Part shown: positions 17,527-25,951 of the stretch, piece after piece | Numbering within the stretch: position 1 is the first letter of the stretch | How the letters are laid out: each line of letters opens with the position of its first letter | Origin: QHCA01 sp003244095 | GTDB taxonomy: Bacteria > Actinomycetota > Actinomycetes > Mycobacteriales > QHCA01 | DNA length: 64,000 nt | Direction: 5' to 3' | Assembly (NCBI GenBank): GCA_038329965.1 | Contig: JBBQNN010000001.1 | Coordinates: 73,818-137,817, forward strand | Made by a program: the position numbers and the translations under genes | Notes under the pieces: model-generated | Seen by the model: only the letters and a program-made list of their open reading frames with translations | Told to the model about the DNA's origin: nothing | The model's database searches: none

Positions 17527-19302
17527 ATGACGGGTCGAGATGACGCAGGAGGCCATGCCGCGGACCGGGACAAGCAGGCCCACGACCTCACCGCCCAGGT
17601 CGCCTTCCTCGAAGAGGAGGTCACCGTCCTCCGCCGCCGGTTGACCGATTCGCCGCGGCATGTCCGCGCCCTCGAGGAGAGACTGACCGAGGCGCAGAAC
17701 ACCGTCTCCGGCCTGTCGGGGCAGAACGACCGGCTGGTCGCCACCCTCAAGGAGGCGCGCGAGCAGATCATCGCGCTCAAGGAGGAGGTCGACCGGCTGG
17801 CCCAGCCACCGAGCGGCTTCGGCGTCTTCCTGGGCCGCCACGACGACGGCACGATCGACGTGTTCACCGGCGGCCGCAAGCTGCGGGTCACCGTGTCGCC
17901 CGCCGTCGATGTCGAGGCGCTGCGCCGCGGCCAGGAGGTCATGCTCAACGAGGCCCTCAACGTCGTGCGCGCCCTGGAGTTCGAGCGGGCCGGCGACGTG
18001 GTCATGCTCAAGGAGATCCTCGAGGGCGGCGACCGCGCGCTGGTCATCTCGCACGCCGACGAGGAGCGCATCGTGCACCTCGCCGACGTGCTCATGGACC
18101 AGCCGCTGCGCATCGGCGACTCGCTACTGATCGAGTCGCGATCGTCGTACGCCTACGAGCGGATCCCCAAGTCCGAGGTCGAGGAGCTCGTCCTCGAGGA
18201 GGTGCCGGACATCGACTACGAGTCGATCGGTGGCCTGGCCAGCCAGATCGAGCAGATTCGCGACGCCGTCGAGCTGCCCTTCCTGCATGCCGAGCTGTTC
18301 CGCGAGCACATGCTGCGCCCGCCCAAGGGCGTGCTGCTCTACGGCCCGCCCGGCTGCGGCAAGACGCTCATCGCCAAGGCGGTCGCCAATTCCCTGGCCA
18401 AGAAGATCGCCAGTCAGTCGGGTGCTCAATCGGGGGAGGGCAGCACGAAGTCGTACTTCCTCAACATCAAGGGCCCCGAGCTGCTCAACAAGTACGTCGG
18501 CGAGACCGAGCGGCACATCCGCCTCGTGTTCCAGCGCGCCCGGGAGAAGGCGTCGGAAGGAACCCCGGTCATCGTCTTCTTCGACGAGATGGACTCCATC
18601 TTCCGCACCCGCGGCTCGGGGGTCTCCAGCGACGTGGAGAACACGATCGTCCCCCAGTTGCTGAGCGAGATCGACGGCGTCGAGGGCCTGGAAAATGTGA
18701 TCGTCATCGGCGCGTCCAACCGCGAGGACATGATCGACCCGGCGATCCTGCGGCCGGGCCGGCTCGACGTCAAGATCAAGATCGAGCGGCCTGACGCCGA
18801 GGCGGCCCGCGACATCTTCTCCAAATACCTCCTCGTCGGCCTGCCGATCCACGACGAGGACCTCGCCGAGAACGGCGGCAGCCGGGAGGCCACCGTCGCC
18901 GCCATGATCCAGCGCACGGTCGAGCGGATGTACACCGAGCGCGAAGAGAACCGCTTCCTCGAGGTGACCTACGCCAACGGCGACAAGGAGGTCCTGTACT
19001 TCAAGGACTTCAACTCCGGCGCGATGATCCAGAATATCGTCGACCGTGGCAAGAAGATGGCGATCAAGGACTTCCTCGAGCACGGGCAGAAGGGGCTGCG
19101 CATGCAGCACCTGATCGCCGCGTGCGTCGACGAGTTCCGCGAGAACGAAGACCTGCCCAACACCACCAACCCCGACGACTGGGCGCGCATCTCCGGCAAG
19201 AAGGGCGAGCGCATCGTCTACATCCGTACCCTCGTCTCCGGCAAGGGCAGTGAATCCGGCCGGGCCATCGACACCGTCACCAACACCGGTCAATACCTTT
19301 GA
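17527..19302 (+). CDS. arc: Proteasome-associated AAA+ ATPase ARC/Mpa
   Basis: This hexameric unfoldase binds pupylated proteins and threads them into the 20S proteasome. Regions in order: N-terminal coiled coil that captures Pup (about 10-90), OB domains (about 95-235), then an AAA+ module with Walker A GPPGCGKT (from G273), Walker B FFDEMD (D353, E354) and an arginine-finger region. The C-terminus ends in GQYL, the docking motif for the alpha ring. Three starts compete (GTG 17518, GTG 17521, ATG 17527). ATG 17527 is chosen because GGGGAGG ends eight bases before it, giving 591 residues. It is first of the arc-dop-pup series. Confidence 0.97.
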   Translation: MTGRDDAGGHAADRDKQAHDLTAQVAFLEEEVTVLRRRLTDSPRHVRALEERLTEAQNTVSGLSGQNDRLVATLKEAREQIIALKEEVDRLAQPPSGFGVFLGRHDDGTIDVFTGGRKLRVTVSPAVDVEALRRGQEVMLNEALNVVRALEFERAGDVVMLKEILEGGDRALVISHADEERIVHLADVLMDQPLRIGDSLLIESRSSYAYERIPKSEVEELVLEEVPDIDYESIGGLASQIEQIRDAVELPFLHAELFREHMLRPPKGVLLYGPPGCGKTLIAKAVANSLAKKIASQSGAQSGEGSTKSYFLNIKGPELLNKYVGETERHIRLVFQRAREKASEGTPVIVFFDEMDSIFRTRGSGVSSDVENTIVPQLLSEIDGVEGLENVIVIGASNREDMIDPAILRPGRLDVKIKIERPDAEAARDIFSKYLLVGLPIHDEDLAENGGSREATVAAMIQRTVERMYTEREENRFLEVTYANGDKEVLYFKDFNSGAMIQNIVDRGKKMAIKDFLEHGQKGLRMQHLIAACVDEFRENEDLPNTTNPDDWARISGKKGERIVYIRTLVSGKGSESGRAIDTVTNTGQYL

Positions 19303-19399
19303 TCCTTCCCTTGACCGGGGGCAGACGCGCGGCGGATCTCCTACGCCATGACGGGGGCGGACCGCCACGATTCGGTGTGCGGCGCTTAGGCTTTGAGCT

Positions 19400-20920
19400 A
19401 TGACGGCGCGTCGGGTGATGGGCACCGAGGTGGAGTACGGCATCTCGGTGCCCGGTCAGCCGGGCGCCAACCAGATGATCGCGTCGTCGCAGATCGTCAA
19501 CGCCTACGGTGCCCGGTCGGACCTCCCGCGCGACCGGCGCCCGCGGTGGGACTTCGAGGAGGAGTCGCCGCTGCGCGACGCCCGCGGCTTCGACCTCGGC
19601 TTGGGGCTGCCCGACGCCGGGGCCGACCCGCTGGGTGACGACGACCTCGGGCTGGCCAACGTCATCCTCACCAACGGCGCCCGCTGCTACGTCGACCACG
19701 CCCACCCGGAGTTCTCCACCCCCGAGGTGACCAACCCCTACGACCTGGTCCGCTGGGACAAGGCCGGCGAGCGGGTCATGGCCGAGGCGGCCCGGCGGGC
19801 CGCCTCGATCCCGGGCCTGCTGCCGATGCAGCTCTACAAGAACAACACCGACAACAAGGGGGCATCCTACGGAGCGCATGAGAACTACCTGATGCGCCGG
19901 GCGACGCCGTTCGCCGAGATCGTCCGGCACCTGACGCCGTTCTTCGTCTCCCGGCAGGTGTTCTGCGGCGCGGGCCGGGTCGGGATCGGCCAGGACGGCC
20001 GTGACACGGGGTTCCAGATCTCCCAGCGCGCCGACTTCTTCGAGGTCGAGGTGGGCCTGGAGACGACCCTCAAGCGGCCGATCATCAACACCCGGGACGA
20101 GCCGCATGCCGATCCGGAGAAGTACCGCCGCCTGCACGTGATCATCGGCGACGCCAACATGGCCGAGGTAGCGACCTTCCTCAAGCTGGGCACCACAGCC
20201 ATCGTCCTCGCGATGATCGAGGACGGCTTCCTCAGCGTCGACCTGGCCGTGGACAACCCGGTCAGCACGCTGCGCGCGGTCTCGCACGACGCCTCGCTGC
20301 GGCATGTCATGTCGCTGCACAGCGGTCGCCGGCTGACCGCGGTGCAGTTGCAGATGGAGTATCTCGAGCAGGCCCGCAAGTACGTCGAGGACCGCTACGG
20401 CTCCGACGTCGACGACGTGACCGCTAAGGTGCTCACCCGGTGGGAGTCGGTGCTGTCCCGGCTGGAGATCGACCCCATGCTGTGCGCCGGCGAGCTCGAC
20501 TGGGTCGCCAAGCTGCGCATCCTGGAGGGCTACCGGGACCGGGACGGGCTGGGTTGGGACTCCCCGCGGCTACAACTGGTCGACCTGCAGTACGCCGACG
20601 TACGCCCCGACAGGGGGCTCTACAACCGCCTCGTGGCCCGGGGCTCGATGATGACCCTGGTGCCGGAGGCCGACATCGTCCGGGCGATGACCGAGCCGCC
20701 AGCCGATACCCGAGCCTACTTCCGGGGCCGCTGCCTGAGCCGCTATCCCGCCCAGGTGGCCGCCGCCTCCTGGGATTCGGTGATCTTCGATCTCGGCCGG
20801 GATTCCCTCGTCCGGGTGCCGACCCTGGAGCCACTGCGCGGCACCCGGGCGCACGTCGGCGATCTCATCGACCGCTGCGGCTCCGCCGCCGAGCTGGTGG
20901 ACGCGCTGACCGGCGGGTAG
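19400..20920 (+). CDS. dop: Pup deamidase/depupylase
   Basis: This ATP-binding carboxylate-amine ligase-like enzyme converts the C-terminal Gln of Pup to Glu and also removes Pup from substrates. The 506-residue length is normal. Visible are MGTEVEYG with nucleotide-binding E10, the Dop loop (about residues 40-85, DLPRDRRPRWDFEEE onward) that separates Dop from PafA, catalytic D99 in YVDHAHPEFSTPE, the KNNTDNKGASYGAHENYL nucleotide segment and the INTRDEPHADPEKYRRLH block. The ATG follows a TAGGCT -10-like element by a few bases. Pup lies 78 bases downstream and needs this activity because it ends in GGQ. Confidence 0.97.
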   Translation: MTARRVMGTEVEYGISVPGQPGANQMIASSQIVNAYGARSDLPRDRRPRWDFEEESPLRDARGFDLGLGLPDAGADPLGDDDLGLANVILTNGARCYVDHAHPEFSTPEVTNPYDLVRWDKAGERVMAEAARRAASIPGLLPMQLYKNNTDNKGASYGAHENYLMRRATPFAEIVRHLTPFFVSRQVFCGAGRVGIGQDGRDTGFQISQRADFFEVEVGLETTLKRPIINTRDEPHADPEKYRRLHVIIGDANMAEVATFLKLGTTAIVLAMIEDGFLSVDLAVDNPVSTLRAVSHDASLRHVMSLHSGRRLTAVQLQMEYLEQARKYVEDRYGSDVDDVTAKVLTRWESVLSRLEIDPMLCAGELDWVAKLRILEGYRDRDGLGWDSPRLQLVDLQYADVRPDRGLYNRLVARGSMMTLVPEADIVRAMTEPPADTRAYFRGRCLSRYPAQVAAASWDSVIFDLGRDSLVRVPTLEPLRGTRAHVGDLIDRCGSAAELVDALTGG

Positions 20921-20998
20921 TGACAGCATGCTTGCGCTCTGCCACAACTTGTCCCATGCGCGAGGTACCTTGATCGCACGCCGACGGAAGGAGCACTG

Positions 20999-21217
20999 AT
21001 GCCGACCCGTGAAACCGGCGGTGGGCAGTCCAGGACCACCCGCAAGACCGAGGACGTCGACGAGGTCGACGCCTCGGCGGCTCCCGAGTCCGATGTCAAG
21101 GAACGTCACGAGAAGTTGACGGACGACGTCGACGACATGCTCGACGAGATCGACGGGGTCCTCGAGGAGAACAGCGAGGAATTCGTCAGGTCCTTCATCC
21201 AGAAGGGCGGGCAGTGA
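20999..21217 (+). CDS. pup: Prokaryotic ubiquitin-like protein Pup (GGQ form)
   Basis: The 72-residue acidic protein has a disordered N-terminus, the coiled-coil ARC-binding helix (about 38-62, with DDVDDMLDEIDGVLEEN) and C-terminal FVRSFIQKGGQ. The terminal Gln must be deamidated by Dop before PafA can ligate it to substrate lysines. The ATG is preceded by GGAAGGAG. A hairpin starts within the stop codon, so transcription probably ends here. In most relatives prcB follows directly, but here it is 4.8 kb away. Confidence 0.98.
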   Translation: MPTRETGGGQSRTTRKTEDVDEVDASAAPESDVKERHEKLTDDVDDMLDEIDGVLEENSEEFVRSFIQKGGQ

Positions 21218-21237
21218 CCGGCACCGGCGGGCCGGTC
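21216..21237 (+). terminator. Hairpin after pup
   Basis: GACCGGC (21216-21222) pairs perfectly with GCCGGTC (21231-21237) around an 8-base loop and is followed by TTG. The stem begins inside the pup stop codon. It has no long T-run, as is common in actinobacteria, and could serve either direction between pup and the converging MFS gene. Confidence 0.5.
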
Positions 21238-21353
21238 TTGATCGTGCGCTAGCGTCCGCGGCCGTTCCCCAAATCGGGCGGAGGGCCGCAATGCCCGCCC
21301 GGTCGCCGTGGTGCTGTCCTGGCCATGCTGGCCGTCCGTCCTCTCGGTCGTGT

Positions 21354-22823
21354 TCAGTGCCAGTTGCGCGAACACCTCAACGCGGTGCCCAGCGCCCAGC
21401 GCCCGGTGCTGAGCACCCCCAGGATCAGGATGCCGACGCCGAGCCCGAGCACCAGCCACCACACGCCGTGCTCCGCGCTGGTGAACGCCGTTCCGCCGCG
21501 GGCCAAGGCCGATCCCACGACCGTTCCGGAGATCGCGACGCCCAAGGTGGTGCCGGTCTGGCGACCGGCTGAGGCCAACGAGGCGGCCACCCCGACCATC
21601 GACCGGGGCATCTCGGAGACAGCCGTGTCGGTGATCGGCGGGTTGACGGTGCCCAGGAAGATGCCGAACAGCAGATAGATCGCGAGCACACCCGGCAATG
21701 GGGTGGCCGGTCCGAGCCAGACCGACGCGCCGCCGCCCAGCGCCAGCGCGGCCCCGGCGACCACCAGCGGCAGTCGAGGGCGGCGCGCGCCGACCAGCCG
21801 GCCGGTGAGCGGGGAGAGCACCACGACCAGCACCCCGACCGGAAGCAGGCACAGCCCGGCCGTCAGCGCCGACATGCCGCGTACGTCCTGCAGGTACAAG
21901 GTGGTCACGAACAGGAACGCGCCGAACCCGCACAAGGCGAAGAGCGCCATCAGGATTGCCGAGCTGAACGGCACGCTGCGGAACAAGCGCAACTCCAGGA
22001 GCGGGTCGATGCGGCGCGGTTCGTAGCCGAGGATGCCGAGCATGCCGAGCACGGCGACGGCGAGCAGGCCGAGGATCACCGGCGAGGTCCAGCCCAACCC
22101 GCCGGACTCGATGATCGCGTAGACGACAGTGCCCAGCACCAGGATCACCAGTGTCTGGCCCACCGGGTCGAACCCCCGCGCTCGGGCGGCGCGGGACTCG
22201 GGCACGAACAGCGCGGTGCACCCGATCGCTGCGGCCACGATCGGCACGTTGATCCAGAAGACGCAGCGCCAGCCGAAGCCGTCGACCAGGGCGCCGCCGA
22301 GGATCGGACCCAGCGCCAGCGACAGGCCGGACATCGAGCCGAACACGCCGATGGCCCTAGCCCGCTCAGCCGGGTCGGGGAACGTGGTGGCGATGATCGC
22401 CATCGCCACCGGGTTGAGCATCGTGCCACCGACGGCCTGCAGCGCACGTGCCGCGATCAGCCAACCGATGCTCGGCGCCAGGCCGCACAGCAGGGAGCCG
22501 AGCCCGAAGGTGGCGAGGCCGACCTGAAAGATCCGCCGACGGCCGACCCGGTCGGCGGTGGACCCGGCCAGCAACAGGAAGCTGGCCAGCACCAGGGTGT
22601 ACGCGTCGACCGTCCACTGCAGGCCGGACGCTGATGCGTGTAGGTCCCGGCGAATCGCCGGCAACGCGACGTTGACGATGGAGATGTCCATCACGACGAC
22701 GACGATGCTGGCGCAGCAGATCGCGAGAACCAGGAATCGGCGGCGCCGGCTGAGTGCCGGCACGCCGGATCGCACCGGTCCGGGTCGGCTGGCGGTCGCC
22801 GACGGCAGCGTTGAATCGCTCAT
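21354..22823 (-). CDS. MFS drug exporter, DHA2 (14-TMS) family
   Basis: The 489-residue integral membrane protein has about 14 hydrophobic segments. DHA2 signatures include MDISIVNVALPAIRRDL in helix 1, LLLAGSTADRVGRRRIFQ in the 2-3 loop (motif A) and GPILGGALVDGFGWRCVFWINVPI in helix 5 (motif C of drug:H+ antiporters). It probably expels a hydrophobic drug. ATG at 22823 falls at the predicted transcription start of a promoter with a 19-base spacer, so the message would be leaderless. The divergent MerR-type gene 23 bases away is the obvious regulator. It is part of the segment separating pup from prcB. Confidence 0.93.
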   Translation of the reverse strand: MSDSTLPSATASRPGPVRSGVPALSRRRRFLVLAICCASIVVVVMDISIVNVALPAIRRDLHASASGLQWTVDAYTLVLASFLLLAGSTADRVGRRRIFQVGLATFGLGSLLCGLAPSIGWLIAARALQAVGGTMLNPVAMAIIATTFPDPAERARAIGVFGSMSGLSLALGPILGGALVDGFGWRCVFWINVPIVAAAIGCTALFVPESRAARARGFDPVGQTLVILVLGTVVYAIIESGGLGWTSPVILGLLAVAVLGMLGILGYEPRRIDPLLELRLFRSVPFSSAILMALFALCGFGAFLFVTTLYLQDVRGMSALTAGLCLLPVGVLVVVLSPLTGRLVGARRPRLPLVVAGAALALGGGASVWLGPATPLPGVLAIYLLFGIFLGTVNPPITDTAVSEMPRSMVGVAASLASAGRQTGTTLGVAISGTVVGSALARGGTAFTSAEHGVWWLVLGLGVGILILGVLSTGRWALGTALRCSRNWH

Positions 22824-22839
22824 GACCCAACGCTAGGAT
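22811..22839 (+). promoter_or_regulatory. Promoter of the MerR-type gene, overlapping the MFS promoter
   Basis: TTGAAT (22811-22816), a 17-base spacer and TAGGAT (22834-22839) lie seven bases before the GTG at 22847, again leaving no leader. The two opposing promoters share most of their DNA, so RNA polymerase can occupy only one at a time. Confidence 0.5.
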
Positions 22840-22860
22840 TTAGAGCGTGCTCGAAGTCAA
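22830..22860 (-). promoter_or_regulatory. MerR-type promoter of the MFS gene with dyad operator
   Basis: On the minus strand, TTGACT (22860-22855) and TAGCGT (22835-22830) are separated by 19 bases, the over-long spacer typical of MerR-family promoters. Inside and across it lies the dyad ACGCT-N9-AGCGT (22848-22830). The -10 box ends seven bases before the MFS ATG at 22823, implying a leaderless transcript. Confidence 0.55.
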
Positions 22861-23314
22861 GTCGCAGCCGATACCCGGGCCCGCTCGCTCCGACCCCCAG
22901 GCGGGCCTGAGCATCGCCGAGGCCGCCCGCCGCGCCGGGGTCAGCGCACACACCCTGCGCTACTACGAACGCGCCGGCCTCGTCGTCACCACCGTCGACC
23001 GCACCGCCGGCGGCCGCCGCCGTTACCAGCAGCTGGACCTGGACTGGATCACCGTCTGCACCAGGCTGCGGGCCACCGGCATGCCGATCAAGACCATCCG
23101 CCGCTACGCCCAACTCGTATCCGCCGGGCACGGCAACGAGCAAGAACGGCTTTCCCTCATGGAGGCCCACCGCGCCGAGGTGACCGCCACGCTCGCCGAA
23201 CTACAGGAAAACCTCAAGCTCATCGACCACAAGATCGACGTCTACCGAGGCCGGCTCGCCGCCGGCGACGCCGACCTTCTATGGGCGCCCAGACGCCAAG
23301 CGGACACTCGCTGA
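22847..23314 (+). CDS. MerR-family transcriptional regulator
   Basis: The 155-residue regulator has a winged helix-turn-helix starting at LSIAEAARRAGVSAHTLRYYERAGLV (about 22-47), wing GGRRRYQQLD, recognition of sequence through LRATGMPIKTIRRYAQL, and a C-terminal coiled coil (about 95-140) for dimerisation. No metal-binding Cys is present, so it is more like the BmrR/SoxR-neighbour or TipA-type sensors of organic compounds than a metal sensor. It starts with GTG at 22847 and is divergent from the DHA2 exporter, which it probably controls by re-shaping the 19-base-spacer promoter. Confidence 0.9.
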   Translation: MLEVKSQPIPGPARSDPQAGLSIAEAARRAGVSAHTLRYYERAGLVVTTVDRTAGGRRRYQQLDLDWITVCTRLRATGMPIKTIRRYAQLVSAGHGNEQERLSLMEAHRAEVTATLAELQENLKLIDHKIDVYRGRLAAGDADLLWAPRRQADTR

Positions 23315-23377
23315 GCAATCCGTACCCGCACCAACCATGGCTGGTGGGACGGACGCTTCTCATCCTCGACGCCGCCG

Positions 23378-23500
23378 ATGCCCTGGGCCCGGCATCGTCT
23401 GGCCCTGGCGATCGGTGTCCCGCCGCGTCGCATCAACGAGATCGTGCACGGGAAGCGACGTATCAGCGCCGATACGGCTCGCTTCAGGAGATCCAGCCGC
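23378..23500 (+). pseudogene. HigA-like antitoxin fragment
   Basis: About 35 codons read LALAIGVPPRRINEIVHGKR and continue RISADTA, the recognition helix region of HigA/XRE-type antitoxins. Neither the N-terminal helix nor the C-terminal part (which normally runs on to FGTSAEFWLNLQ) is present, and no HigB toxin is found. It is a small remnant. The rest of 23315-23723 shows no recognisable gene. Confidence 0.5.
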
Positions 23501-23723
23501 TGGCCAGCGCCGGACCGGCGATCCTCCCGCTGGGTCCTGATCGGCGCCGATAGCGTGCCGCATGTCGGTTCGGTCCCACTCCGACGCCGACAGGCCGCGG
23601 CGCAAGCGGAACGCCGTCGCGAAAGGCGCCGGATCGGGTTGCTGGTTCAGGTTCGGCCTGTTCGGTCAGTTCTGGGTGCCGCCCACGATCCGCCTTGACC
23701 GTCTTCGCGTGAGTCGGCAAGGG

Positions 23724-24031
23724 TCAGGCGGTGCTCGTGTCGTCTCGGAAGTCGAGCCAGAGGGCCCAAGGCTGGATCGAGTCGACCTCAAGCAGTCCGG
23801 CACGGGCCCACGGGTCCTCGGCGAGGGATCGACGGACCTGGTCCTCGTCGTCTGCCTCTACGACGTGCATTGTCTGCTGGCCATTGCCCACGGGCCCCCG
23901 AACAGGATGAACCCGTCGGCGACCAAGCCGTCCATGAAGGCGGCATGCTCGGCCCACGCAAGCTGCTCCCGGATGCCGAGCGACATGTCCCAGCCCGGTC
24001 CGTGGACAAGTGTCAGCGCGAAATTTGCCAC
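23724..24031 (-). pseudogene. YCII-related (YciI-like) protein, frameshifted
   Basis: From a GTG at 24031 (GGAGGA eight bases upstream) the frame reads VANFALTLVHGPGWDMSLG to GFILFGGP. It then continues after a one-base loss near 23893 in a second frame as VGNGQQTMHVVEADDEDQVRRSLAEDPWARAGLLEVDSI to the stop at 23724. Joined, the pieces make a normal ~100-residue YCII-domain protein with the central His-rich strand and the ADDP-like motif. It could be a recent mutation or a sequencing error. Confidence 0.7.
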
Positions 24032-24062
24032 AGGCGAGTCCTCCACGTGTCCGCGGACGTCA

Positions 24063-24386
24063 TCAGGTTTCGGCTGGCCAGCGCGACCAGAGGTCGGCGG
24101 TGTCCTGCACGACGACAGCGGCGTAGCCGTCGAGCATCGGCAGGATCTCCGCCTCCAAGCCGCCCAGCCAGTCCGCTCCCTGATAGAACGCCGCCTTGAG
24201 TGCTTCCCTGCTCGCTTCGTCGGGAAATCCGCGCAGCCACACGAACGTGACCTCGTCCTCCTGGCTGGGGAACGGCCCGAGGACCCTCATCCCCAGCTCG
24301 CGCTGCAGGGGGAAGGCGCGCGACCGCAACAGATCGAGGAGCGGAGCGCGCATCGTCGGCTTAGCACGGTAGGTCCTGACTTCCAT
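24063..24386 (-). CDS. NIPSNAP-family protein
   Basis: The 107-residue alpha/beta ferredoxin-like protein begins MEVRTYRAKP and contains the NIPSNAP-type segments FVWLRGFPDEASREALKAAFY and a C-terminal Trp-rich end, close to other single-domain NIPSNAP proteins of soil actinobacteria. Function is not established. ATG at 24386 is chosen over longer in-frame extensions because homology starts there. It is divergent from the HxlR-type gene (92 bases), a common arrangement of an HxlR regulator with its target. Confidence 0.75.
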   Translation of the reverse strand: MEVRTYRAKPTMRAPLLDLLRSRAFPLQRELGMRVLGPFPSQEDEVTFVWLRGFPDEASREALKAAFYQGADWLGGLEAEILPMLDGYAAVVVQDTADLWSRWPAET

Positions 24387-24477
24387 GACGGCGCTCACGA
24401 CTGCCACGATCGACGCCACAGAGGGCAGGCACAAGAACGCACCTGGCGGTGCGTGGTCCCAGAAGGCGAGGTCGAGG

Positions 24478-24819
24478 ATGGATGCCGGACCGTCACAGCC
24501 CTGCGCACCGACCACCGCGCTGGACGTCATTGGCGGCAAGTGGCACCTCATCGTGCTGTACCCCTGGCCCAGCAGCCTCGCCGGTTCAACGAACTGCGGC
24601 GATCGACCCCCGGTATCAGCCACAAAGGTGCTGACCCAGACCGTCCGCCACCTCGAGACCCACGGCTTGGTCGGCCGCAGCGTCGGCACCGACGCCTCAC
24701 CTTGCGTCCAGTACGCACTGTCCGAGCGCGGACATACAGTGCGGCCGATCCTCACCGCCGTGGTCGATTGGGGACACGCGCACCTCGCCGCAGATGTCGT
24801 CGCTGACCAAGAGGGATGA
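24478..24819 (+). CDS. HxlR-family regulator with a scrambled internal segment
   Basis: The 113-residue frame begins MDAGPSQPCAPTTALDVIGGKWHLIVLY, with the conserved N-terminal Cys and the HxlR helix, and ends VLTQTVRHLETHGLVGRSVG to VDWGHAHLAAD, also typical. The part between (about residues 29-48) does not match, but the +1 neighbouring frame there reads QQPRRFNELRRSTPGISHK, exactly the missing HxlR recognition helix. Two compensating indels therefore preserve the open frame but destroy the DNA-binding helix. It is listed as a CDS because the frame is open; it may be inactive, or the assembly may contain two base errors. Confidence 0.7.
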   Translation: MDAGPSQPCAPTTALDVIGGKWHLIVLYPWPSSLAGSTNCGDRPPVSATKVLTQTVRHLETHGLVGRSVGTDASPCVQYALSERGHTVRPILTAVVDWGHAHLAADVVADQEG

Positions 24820-25125
24820 CTTCCGAACCTCGCCGCGAAGGACGCCGCCGTGGCGCCGAGAGGGTCGAAACCGATCCGGGCGGTAGCTGTCGGCGACGGC
24901 GCCCCAGGCCAGAGAGCCGGTGACGAAGATGCCGCCGTAGGCGGCGAGGACCCGTCCGAAGTGCGGGTCGGGTTGGAAGGTCGCGACGAAGCCGTACGCG
25001 CCGAGGGCCACGATGCCGCCGGCGCTCCACACGACGCCGCGGTGCTCGCGCCAGCCCAGCCAGGCATCGCCGATCTCGGCTACGGCGGCGAGCACGAACA
25101 GCATCATGGAACGGAGGACGGTCAC
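24820..25125 (-). pseudogene. YnfA/UPF0060 small membrane protein, 3' frameshift
   Basis: The minus-strand reading MMLFVLAAVAEIGDAWLGW to GAYGFVATFQPDPHFGRVLAAYGGIFV and ADSYRPDRF is a four-helix YnfA-family protein. After RPDRF an extra T in a TTT run (near 24871) shifts the frame, and the expected continuation DPLGATAAS lies in the next frame with no proper end. The last membrane helix is lost. YnfA proteins resemble small multidrug resistance exporters; the role is uncertain. Confidence 0.7.
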
Positions 25126-25163
25126 GTATCGAAGACCGCATCTGAGCAGACGGCGACCGGCGC

Positions 25164-25613
25164 TCAGCTGCTGGGCGCCGCATGCGGGGCCCTGTCGGCG
25201 AGGTCGGTGAACGGCAGCGGACAGTCAGAACTCTGCGCGCAGGTCATCAGGTCCGCACAGCCCGCATCGAGTGCAGCCCGCAGCGTTGCGGCGATGACGT
25301 GCAGGTCGGCGATCCTCGCCTCGACCTCGACCAGCTTGACCGCCGCGCGGGCCTGCAGGCTGACGTCGCGGCGTTGCCCGTGCCGATGCCGCCCCGCCTC
25401 CAGCAGGTCGGCGACCTCGTCGAGGGTGAAGCCGAGTCGCTGCGCGGCCTTGATGACACGCAACACGGTCACCGTCGCAGCCGGGTAGACCCGGTGCCCG
25501 CCGAGGGTCCGCTCCGGCTCGGTGATCAGCCCGCGGCGTTCGTAGTAGCGCATGGTCTGCAGGTTCACCCCGGCCGCCGCCGCGACCTGCCCAGTGCGCA
25601 ACCCGCCGGTCAT
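25164..25613 (-). CDS. MerR-family regulator with C-terminal cysteines
   Basis: The 149-residue regulator has LRTGQVAAAAGVNLQTMRYYERRGL (helix-turn-helix), wing GGHRVYPAAT, a helix LGFTLDEVADLLEAG and a coiled coil. The C-terminal segment CADLMTCAQSSDCPLPF holds three Cys, as in metal-sensing MerR proteins. It is therefore likely to sense mercury or another soft metal. Its start overlaps the stop of the upstream 111-residue gene (ATGA), so both are on one transcript driven from the operator at 25952-25983, giving autoregulation. Confidence 0.88.
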   Translation of the reverse strand: MTGGLRTGQVAAAAGVNLQTMRYYERRGLITEPERTLGGHRVYPAATVTVLRVIKAAQRLGFTLDEVADLLEAGRHRHGQRRDVSLQARAAVKLVEVEARIADLHVIAATLRAALDAGCADLMTCAQSSDCPLPFTDLADRAPHAAPSS

Positions 25614-25945
25614 CCCGCCGCACCACGTCGGGTCTGCGCCCGGGCGGCCAGCGCGTCGAGCACCTCGACCTGGCCTGCGGGTACGGCGACATCGACGAGC
25701 AGCTCGCTACCTGCTTCCGTCACCGTGAAGGTGAAGAACGAACAGCATGCGGTCTCCCGCGCGGTCAGGTCCCGGGCGCGGTCCTCAGCGCTTGGGTCGA
25801 GGATCAGCCGCAGCCGGGTGTCCGACACGCGGTGCGCAGTATGTAGGTGGACGGCGAAGAGGGCGTCGAACTCCGCCACCCGCAGTGGCTGCTCGACGCT
25901 GGGGAGGGTGCATGCCTCGGGGACCCAGCTCTGCTCGATGCTCAT
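25610..25945 (-). CDS. Conserved protein co-encoded with MerR, unknown function
   Basis: The 111-residue soluble protein begins MSIEQSWVPEACTLPSVEQPLRVAEFDALF and contains LTARETACCSFFTFT, with Cys residues at two conserved-looking places (ACTLP and the CC pair). I recognise the sequence style as an actinobacterial protein that accompanies MerR-type genes but know no function. The Cys pattern suggests metal or thiol chemistry. ATG at 25945 coincides with the predicted transcription start, so the mRNA would be leaderless. It overlaps the metal-sensor gene by four bases. Confidence 0.75.
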   Translation of the reverse strand: MSIEQSWVPEACTLPSVEQPLRVAEFDALFAVHLHTAHRVSDTRLRLILDPSAEDRARDLTARETACCSFFTFTVTEAGSELLVDVAVPAGQVEVLDALAARAQTRRGAAG

Positions 25946-25951
25946 GACCTG

